DNA of 33,545 bases, taken from positions 1 to 33,545 of the forward strand of contig JAHEMW010000007.1 in the NCBI GenBank assembly GCA_024643505.1, written 5' to 3'. Origin of the DNA: Demequinaceae bacterium (GTDB lineage Bacteria; Actinomycetota; Actinomycetes; Actinomycetales; Demequinaceae). Below, one piece after another: positions 9,807 to 16,032 of the stretch. The notes under the pieces are model-generated. The model worked only from the letters and a program-made list of their open reading frames with translations. It was not told where the DNA came from and did not search any database. Position 1 is the first letter of the stretch, and each line of letters begins with the position of its first letter. The position numbers were made by a program, and so were the translations under genes.

Positions 9807-10250
9807 ATGATCATCTCACGTCTGCCCCTGTCCGTCCGCCTCGCGGGCGCCGTGGTCGTCGGCCTTGCCGCGTCGTCCTCGCTCGCCGGTTGTGCGTCCG
9901 ACACGGCCGCGGCCATTGCGCCGCAGGAGGTCGCGTTCACAGGCGGCCACGTCGATTCCGCGGCGTTTGCGACGGCGATGACGACTCCCGCAGTGACACT
10001 TCTGGACGTCCGCACGCCCGCGGAGTTTGCCGCGGGACACCTGCCCGGCGCGATCAACCTCGACGTGCAATCGGCGACGTTTGCGACCGACCTCGCCACG
10101 CTGGACCCCGAGGGGAACTACGCCGTCTATTGCCGAAGCGGAAATCGCTCACGCGCGGCGATGCAGACGATGGCGAGCGCGGGCTACGCCAACACCGTGG
10201 GACTCGAGGGCGGGATCGGCGCCTGGAGCGGCGAGACCGTTACCGAGTGA
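9807..10250 (+). CDS. Rhodanese-like domain lipoprotein
   Basis: Lipobox SLAGC; LLDVRTPAEFAAGHLPGAINLD; active-site loop CRSGNRS. Confidence 0.92.
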   Translation: MIISRLPLSVRLAGAVVVGLAASSSLAGCASDTAAAIAPQEVAFTGGHVDSAAFATAMTTPAVTLLDVRTPAEFAAGHLPGAINLDVQSATFATDLATLDPEGNYAVYCRSGNRSRAAMQTMASAGYANTVGLEGGIGAWSGETVTE

Positions 10251-10254
10251 TCGG

Positions 10255-11238
10255 CTAGCCCTCGGGCCGCAGAATCTCGCCGCGAGCAATGCCGAATCCA
10301 GTGCGAACGAGCACCGCGAGCACGACCGCCGTCGAGACTGCGAGCAGCACTCCGCCGATCGCGTCGTATACCCACCCGTGCTGGGCGCCCGCATGGGTGA
10401 GCATGAGCGTCGCCGCGGCCGTGAGCGGGAACGTGTACGCCCACGAGGAGACCGCGAAGGGAACCTTCGTGAGCGACCGCGCCTGCGTTCCGAGCAGTAG
10501 CACCTGGAACAACGCGACGCCCGACAGGATCTGCGTGAACGGATCGGTGAGGGTGCCTCCGAGGTGAACCCACGCGAGTGCCGTGACGGAGGGAGGCGCG
10601 ATGAGGATCGCGAGCGTGGGGGCGAGCTTGGTGGGCAACGGACCGAAGAAGAAGAGGCGGTGCAGGACGATCGGCAGCAAGGCGATCCAGTAGATGAGCC
10701 CGACGCCGAAGAAATACCAGGAGACCGAGTCGGGTAGCGATTCCGGTGCGCCGAGCGGGACGACGATGTTGGCGACCACCGGGATGAACCACGCGGGGTG
10801 CAGGTGTTGGTGCTGGAGGTCCGGGTTCGCGATCCACGTTCGGACGGCGTTCAACGTGATGACGACCATGGCCGCGGCGCCGAGCCACCACAGCGTTTCC
10901 GCGAGGACGGTCGCGTGCGGTTGAAGCGCGATCCCGCTGATCAAGGCGCCAGTGGGGATCGCTGCGGCGAACGCAGAGCGCACCGGGTTGCGCCACTCGG
11001 CGACGACGTCGGCCTTAAAAAGCGCCGCCTTGACGAGGTAGCCAGCGAGCAGCACCTCGAGCAGCACGAACGACAGCCAGGCGAGGGCAGTGGAGGTGCC
11101 GGTGGGCCACCCCCACGCTGCCTCAGCGCGGCCCCACGCGAGCGCCGCTCCACCGACGCCCATGACGACGGCAAACATGCCGACGGGAAGATGCTGGAGG
11201 GCCGACGCGCGCGACGATGGGGGAGCGGACGGGGTCAT
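10255..11238 (-). CDS. TDT/SLAC1-TehA family transporter
   Basis: LQHLPVGMFAVVMGVGGAALAWG start, about 10 TM segments, SSWAYTFPLTAAA; typical of SLAC1/TehA-like carriers. Confidence 0.82.
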   Translation of the reverse strand: MTPSAPPSSRASALQHLPVGMFAVVMGVGGAALAWGRAEAAWGWPTGTSTALAWLSFVLLEVLLAGYLVKAALFKADVVAEWRNPVRSAFAAAIPTGALISGIALQPHATVLAETLWWLGAAAMVVITLNAVRTWIANPDLQHQHLHPAWFIPVVANIVVPLGAPESLPDSVSWYFFGVGLIYWIALLPIVLHRLFFFGPLPTKLAPTLAILIAPPSVTALAWVHLGGTLTDPFTQILSGVALFQVLLLGTQARSLTKVPFAVSSWAYTFPLTAAATLMLTHAGAQHGWVYDAIGGVLLAVSTAVVLAVLVRTGFGIARGEILRPEG

Positions 11239-11312
11239 GTGCGGGTGCCTTCCTGAGCGGCGAGCGTTGCGATACGCCTGAGTATTGTCCGTGCCGGGCC
11301 CGTCGGGGGCGT

Positions 11313-11326
11313 GGGCCCAAGGTCAC
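11313..11326 (-). promoter_or_regulatory. Candidate DosR/DevR-like box between divergent TDT transporter and pntAA
   Basis: + strand GGGCCCAAGGTCAC; reverse complement GTGACCTTGGGCCC. Confidence 0.4.
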
Positions 11327-11389
11327 GTCGCGCTGGGCCCCCGTTAGGGCACGATAGGACGAGACCCACCCCTGAGCCTAGGAGTCCCC

Positions 11390-12502
11390 GTGGCCGTCAC
11401 GATCGCCGCCCTCGCAGAGCGCGCCCCGGAAGCTCGCATCGCGCTCACCCCGCCGGTCATCTCTGCGCTCGCACGCGCGGGGGCAGCCGTCATCGTCGAA
11501 GCAAACGCGGGCGCAGCCGCTGGTTTCGTCGACGAGGATTACGTGGCCGCTGGTGCGAGCATCGCCACTCGCGCGAACGCCATCGCTGCCGCTGACGTCG
11601 TCGCGTGCGTGCGCCGGCCTGACGCGGCAACGCTCGCAGCACTGCGTGCGGGCCAGGTGGTGCTCGGCCTGCTTGACGTGTGGGACAACCCGGCGGAGCT
11701 CACTGCGGTGGCAGATCGCGGCGTCAGCGTCCTGTCCTTCGATTCGTTACCCCGCCAGATCTCGCGCGCGCAGACGATGGACGTGCTGAGTTCGCAAGCG
11801 TCGATCGCCGGCTATCGCGCGGCGATCGTGGCGGCCGAGACCTACGGCCGCTACTTCCCCATGATGGTCACCGCGGCTGGCACCGCCAAGCCGGCGACCG
11901 TGCTCGTGCTTGGAGCGGGCGTCGCCGGGCTCCAGGCAATCGCGACGGCACGCCGCCTCGGCGCGCGCGTCACGGGCTACGACGTGCGGCCGGACGCACG
12001 TGAGGAAGTTACCTCACTAGGGGCGGCATTTCTTGCGACGGCAGTCGACGCGGTCGGGGAAGGCGGATACGCCCGCGAGCTCACCGAACACGAGGCCGCA
12101 CAACAGCGCGCGGAACTCGCGGCGGCCATCGCCTCCTTCGATGTCATCATCGCGACCGCCAAGGTTCCCGGGCGCACTCCACCCCTGCTCGTTACGGCGG
12201 ACACCGTTGCGGCCATGCGGCGCGGATCCGTGATCGTCGACCTCGCGGCCAGCTCACTCGGCGGAAACGTCGCCGGTTCGGTTCCCGACGCGGTGACGAC
12301 CACTGACGCCGGGGTCACGATCATCGGCGCCGGCGAGCTCGCCGCCCAGATGGCTCCCGCGGCGTCGGACGCCTTTGCACGCAACGTGACTGCGGTCGTG
12401 GCCAGTCTTATCGTCGACGGCGCACTCGTCGTCGACCCCACCGACGACGTGATCGGGTCGATGCTCACCACCGCACCAGCCAAGGAGGAATCCCGCTCAT
12501 GA
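11390..12502 (+). CDS. pntAA: NAD(P) transhydrogenase alpha subunit, soluble domain I
   Basis: FDSLPRQISRAQTMDVLSSQASIAGYRA; Rossmann GAGVAGLQAIATARRLGARVTGYDVRP; GTG start. Confidence 0.95.
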   Translation: MAVTIAALAERAPEARIALTPPVISALARAGAAVIVEANAGAAAGFVDEDYVAAGASIATRANAIAAADVVACVRRPDAATLAALRAGQVVLGLLDVWDNPAELTAVADRGVSVLSFDSLPRQISRAQTMDVLSSQASIAGYRAAIVAAETYGRYFPMMVTAAGTAKPATVLVLGAGVAGLQAIATARRLGARVTGYDVRPDAREEVTSLGAAFLATAVDAVGEGGYARELTEHEAAQQRAELAAAIASFDVIIATAKVPGRTPPLLVTADTVAAMRRGSVIVDLAASSLGGNVAGSVPDAVTTTDAGVTIIGAGELAAQMAPAASDAFARNVTAVVASLIVDGALVVDPTDDVIGSMLTTAPAKEESRS

Positions 12503-12801
12503 GTAGTGAACTCTTGGCCAATCTCGGACTCTTTGTGCTCGCCCTGCTCGTGGGCTTCGAAGTGATCTCGAAGATCCCAGCGACCCTTCACACGCCGATG
12601 ATGTCCGGCGCAAACTCCATTCACGGCGTCGTCCTCGTTGGCGCGATTCTCATCGCCGGCGTCGTCGATTCGCCCGTGGGTTACATTCTCACGTTCATCG
12701 CGGCGGCCTTCGCGGCGATGAACGTCGTCGGTGGATACGTCGTCACCGACCGCATGCTCGGGATGTTCCGTTCTCGCCGCGACCGCGAGGAGGCAAAGTG
12801 A
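12499..12801 (+). CDS. pntAB: NAD(P) transhydrogenase alpha subunit, membrane part
   Basis: ISKIPATLHTPMMSGANSIHGVVLVGA; coupled to neighbours. Confidence 0.94.
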   Translation: MSSELLANLGLFVLALLVGFEVISKIPATLHTPMMSGANSIHGVVLVGAILIAGVVDSPVGYILTFIAAAFAAMNVVGGYVVTDRMLGMFRSRRDREEAK

Positions 12802-14228
12802 GCGCCATCGACGCGGTCGTCGGGGTGATCTACCTCGGTGCGGCGGTCACGTTCGTGTTCGGACTGCACCTCATGAGGTCTCCCGCGACCGCGCGCCGCG
12901 GAAACCTCGTGAGCGCGTCCGGCATGACCGCCGCGATCCTCGCAACGGTGGTCTTCGTCGCGACCGGCCAGGAGGGACTTCACGTGAGCCCGTGGGGCTG
13001 GGGCGCGCTCCTCGCGGGGACCGCGGTCGGTGCCGCGGCGGGTCTTGTGGGGGCTCGCGGCGTCCAGATGACCGCGATGCCGCAGCTGGTCTCGCTCTTC
13101 AACGCGGTGGGTGGTGGAGCTGCGGCTCTCGTCGCCGCTGTCGAGACCCTTCACGTCGTCGGTCGCCTCGCCGCCGAACGTCCCGACGCGGCATTCACGG
13201 TGCCGGTCGGCCTCGACGTGCTCATCGGTGCCGTGACCTTCTCGGGCTCGCTCATTGCCGCGGGCAAGTTGCAGGGATGGATCTCCGGCGCGCCGATCGC
13301 GTTCACGGGGTCGCGTATCGCCACGGCGGCGAGTGCTGTGCTCGGCCTTGGCTCAGTCGTGTGGCTGGTCGTGGCCCCCGGGGTGTGGCCGCTCGCGGCC
13401 CTGGCGGTGGGCGCGACCGCCTTCGGCATCCTGATGGTGCTCCCGATCGGCGGTGCGGACATGCCCGTCGTCGTATCGCTCCTCAACGCGTTCACGGGAC
13501 TCGCGGTCGCGATGGCCGGCTTCGTCGTCGGCAACGAGATTCTGATCATCGCCGGCGCCCTCGTGGGCGCATCCGGCGCCATCCTCACCAAGCTCATGGC
13601 CGACGCGATGAACAGGTCCGTGCTCTCGATCATGGTCGGGGGCTTCGGCACGGGGGATGCTCCGGCCGGCGACACGGTCGTCTCGGCCGCCGCAGAGGTG
13701 CGCAGAACCGACCCAGACGACGTGGCACTGCAACTCGCCTACGCGCAGAAGGTGATCATCGTGCCCGGCTACGGCCTCGCCGCCGCACAGGCGCAACGCG
13801 AGGCAGGAGAGCTCGGGTCGGCGCTCGCGGATCGCGGCATCACGGTGTACTACGCAATACACCCGGTCGCCGGCCGCATGCCGGGGCACATGAACGTGTT
13901 GCTGGCGGAGGCGGACGTTCCTTACGACCAACTGATCGAGATGGAAGACGTCAATCCGGAGTTCGACACGTGCGACGTCGCCCTCGTCGTGGGCGCGAAC
14001 GACGTCACCAACCCGGCGGCGCGGCGGCCAGGCAACGCGATCTCCGGGATGCCGATCCTCGACGTCGACAAGGCGCGCTCGATCATCGTCATCAAGCGTT
14101 CGCTCGGTCACGGCTACGCGGGCCTCGACAACGAGCTCTACGGCAACGCCAAGACCGGGATGCTCTTCGCGGACGCCAAGAAGGGTCTCGCGCAGATCCT
14201 CGCGGCCATGAAGGAATACGCCTCGTAA
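12798..14228 (+). CDS. pntB: NAD(P) transhydrogenase beta subunit
   Basis: MPQLVSLFNAVGGGAAALVA, VIIVPGYGLAAAQAQ, YYAIHPVAGRMPGHMNVLLAEADVPYDQLIEMEDVNPEF. Confidence 0.96.
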   Translation: MSAIDAVVGVIYLGAAVTFVFGLHLMRSPATARRGNLVSASGMTAAILATVVFVATGQEGLHVSPWGWGALLAGTAVGAAAGLVGARGVQMTAMPQLVSLFNAVGGGAAALVAAVETLHVVGRLAAERPDAAFTVPVGLDVLIGAVTFSGSLIAAGKLQGWISGAPIAFTGSRIATAASAVLGLGSVVWLVVAPGVWPLAALAVGATAFGILMVLPIGGADMPVVVSLLNAFTGLAVAMAGFVVGNEILIIAGALVGASGAILTKLMADAMNRSVLSIMVGGFGTGDAPAGDTVVSAAAEVRRTDPDDVALQLAYAQKVIIVPGYGLAAAQAQREAGELGSALADRGITVYYAIHPVAGRMPGHMNVLLAEADVPYDQLIEMEDVNPEFDTCDVALVVGANDVTNPAARRPGNAISGMPILDVDKARSIIVIKRSLGHGYAGLDNELYGNAKTGMLFADAKKGLAQILAAMKEYAS

Positions 14229-14311
14229 ACGCGACGTAGGTCCCGTCCCGAGCGACGTTTGGCACGCGACCATGGTGGTCACGGCAGACGCCAGAAGGGA
14301 GCACCGAACCC

Positions 14312-15697
14312 ATGTCCATCCTCGACCGCGAACGCACGGTCGCACCACCCGGCTACAACCGGTGGCTCGTGCCTCCTGCGGCGCTTGCCGTTCACCTGAG
14401 CATCGGGCAGGTCTACGCATTCAGCGTGCTCAAAGATGCGCTGCGTGAGCGGTTCGACGCTTCTCACACCCAAATCGGCGTGATCTTCTCGATCTCCATC
14501 GTCATGCTCGGACTCTCAGCGGCCTTCGGCGGGCGATGGATGGAACGTAACGGCCCGCGCAAGACGATGGTGGTGGCTGCACTCGCCTGGTCGAGCGGCT
14601 TCGCGCTCGCCGCGTTTGGCGTGTCGATCGGCCAATTGTGGGTCGTCTATCTCGGCTACGGCGTGGTCGGCGGCATCGGGCTTGGGCTCGGTTACATCTC
14701 GCCGGTGTCGACGCTGATCAAGTGGTTCCCCGACCGGCCGGGCCTCGCGACGGGCCTTGCGATCATGGGATTCGGCGGCGGCGCAATGCTCGCCGCACCG
14801 CTCACGCAGTACCTGCTCGGCTCGTATGCGGACACGGAGGCGGAGGCACTCGTGCCGACCTTCCTCACGCTCGGGTCCATATACGCGACCCTCATGCTGC
14901 TCGGCGCCGCGGTGGTTCGCGTTCCCCCCAAGGGTTACAAGCCCGCGGGTTGGGAGCCAAGCCAGCACGTCGCCAAGGTCTCGAGCGGAGGCCAAGTGAG
15001 CGCGAAGAACGCGATCAAGACGTTCTCGTTTTGGATGCTGTGGATCGTGCTGTTCACCAACGTGACGGCAGGAATCGGCATTCTCGAGAATGCCAAGCCG
15101 ATGATCGAGGACTATTACCCGGCGGTGTCCGCCGCCGCCGCGGCTGGGTTTGTCGGCCTGCTATCCCTAGCCAACATGAGCGGTCGCATCGCGTGGTCCA
15201 GCTTCTCTGACGTGATTGGGCGCAAGGCGACGTACATGATGTACCTCGGCGTCGGCGCGGTGGCCTACACGATGGTCGCGCTGTTTGGGCCAGTCAACGT
15301 AGCCCTGTTCGTGGTGCTGGTCGTGCTGATCATCTCGTTCTACGGCGGCGGATTTGCGACCGTGCCCGCATACCTCAAGGACGTCTTCGGCGAGTTTGAA
15401 GTCGGGGCCATTCACGGGAGACTGCTCACCGCCTGGTCGGCCGCGGGCATTGCGGGACCACTGATCATCAACGGCCTGCTCGACCTTCTGGAAGGCCGGG
15501 GTCTCGAGGGCGCTGACCTGTACCGCCCATCGCTGCTCGTGATGGTCGGAGTTCTCGTCATCGGCTTCGTCGCCAACCTTCTCGTTCGCCCTGTAGCGAG
15601 CAAGTGGCACGAACACGAGGACGCCGTCCCCGATCACGAGAAGCATCACCGCAGTCACGAGACACCCGCGCTCGCGGGTGCCGGGAAGAAGGCCTGA
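14312..15697 (+). CDS. OFA-family (oxalate/formate antiporter-type) MFS transporter
   Basis: AVHLSIGQVYAFSVLKDAL, SPVSTLIKWFPDRPGLATGLAIMGFGGGAM, 12-TM MFS. Confidence 0.9.
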   Translation: MSILDRERTVAPPGYNRWLVPPAALAVHLSIGQVYAFSVLKDALRERFDASHTQIGVIFSISIVMLGLSAAFGGRWMERNGPRKTMVVAALAWSSGFALAAFGVSIGQLWVVYLGYGVVGGIGLGLGYISPVSTLIKWFPDRPGLATGLAIMGFGGGAMLAAPLTQYLLGSYADTEAEALVPTFLTLGSIYATLMLLGAAVVRVPPKGYKPAGWEPSQHVAKVSSGGQVSAKNAIKTFSFWMLWIVLFTNVTAGIGILENAKPMIEDYYPAVSAAAAAGFVGLLSLANMSGRIAWSSFSDVIGRKATYMMYLGVGAVAYTMVALFGPVNVALFVVLVVLIISFYGGGFATVPAYLKDVFGEFEVGAIHGRLLTAWSAAGIAGPLIINGLLDLLEGRGLEGADLYRPSLLVMVGVLVIGFVANLLVRPVASKWHEHEDAVPDHEKHHRSHETPALAGAGKKA

Positions 15698-15700
15698 GCC

Positions 15701-15832
15701 ATGGACAACGACACCCGGGTGAAAGGCACCTCCAACCCGCTCGCGTACGTGCTGTGGGTGATCGTCGGCGCAGGCCTCTTGTATGGGGTCACTCAGACGG
15801 TCATCAAGGCCACCGCCCTGTTCACGGGATAG
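15701..15832 (+). CDS. 43-aa single-TM microprotein, putative small partner of OFA-type MFS transporter
   Basis: MDNDTRVKGTSNPLAYVLWVIVGAGLLYGVTQTVIKATALFTG; starts 3 nt after the OFA stop; below the ORF-track cutoff. Confidence 0.8.
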   Translation: MDNDTRVKGTSNPLAYVLWVIVGAGLLYGVTQTVIKATALFTG

Positions 15833-15847
15833 CTGAGGGTCAGGACT

Positions 15848-15887
15848 CGACAGGGGGTCGGCGCGATGATGCGCCGACCCCCTGTCG
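15848..15887 (+). terminator. Strong intergenic hairpin, probable terminator of the OFA operon (no T-tract)
   Basis: Perfect 17-bp arms CGACAGGGGGTCGGCGC / GCGCCGACCCCCTGTCG with GATGAT loop. Confidence 0.65.
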
Positions 15888-15888
15888 T

Positions 15889-15904
15889 ATACCCCTAGAG
15901 GTAT
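15889..15904. promoter_or_regulatory. Possible CsoR/CstR-like palindrome upstream of adhE
   Basis: ATACCCCTAGAGGTAT, 7 of 8 paired positions. Confidence 0.25.
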
Positions 15905-15934
15905 GAGTTGCCTGGTAGTGGGTCAATCGTCCCC

Positions 15935-15948
15935 GGGACTTTGGCCTC
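15935..15948 (+). promoter_or_regulatory. Candidate DosR/DevR-like box upstream of adhE
   Basis: CGGGACTTTGGCCTC: first half-site matches SGGGACTWW exactly, second half degenerate. Confidence 0.38.
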
Positions 15949-16032
15949 GAGACACGTCGACAGTCGGACCGTAGCGTTGTCGATGGGATTGCGTCCCCAC
16001 GAGTCGCGACCCACTGTGAGGAGTTGCTACCC

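Noticed and set aside
11272-11285. ATACGCCTGAGTAT as a third CsoR-like operator upstream of the TDT gene
   Set aside because: Only 4-bp arms, wrong spacing and no CCC/GGG core.
12731-14239. 502-aa plus-strand ORF in another frame over pntB
   Set aside because: Extremely Arg-rich alternate-frame artefact; the pntB frame carries conserved transhydrogenase motifs.
14270-14282. GACCATGGTGGTC small hairpin between pntB and the OFA gene
   Set aside because: Only a 5-bp stem with a 3-nt loop and no T-tract; too weak to call a terminator.
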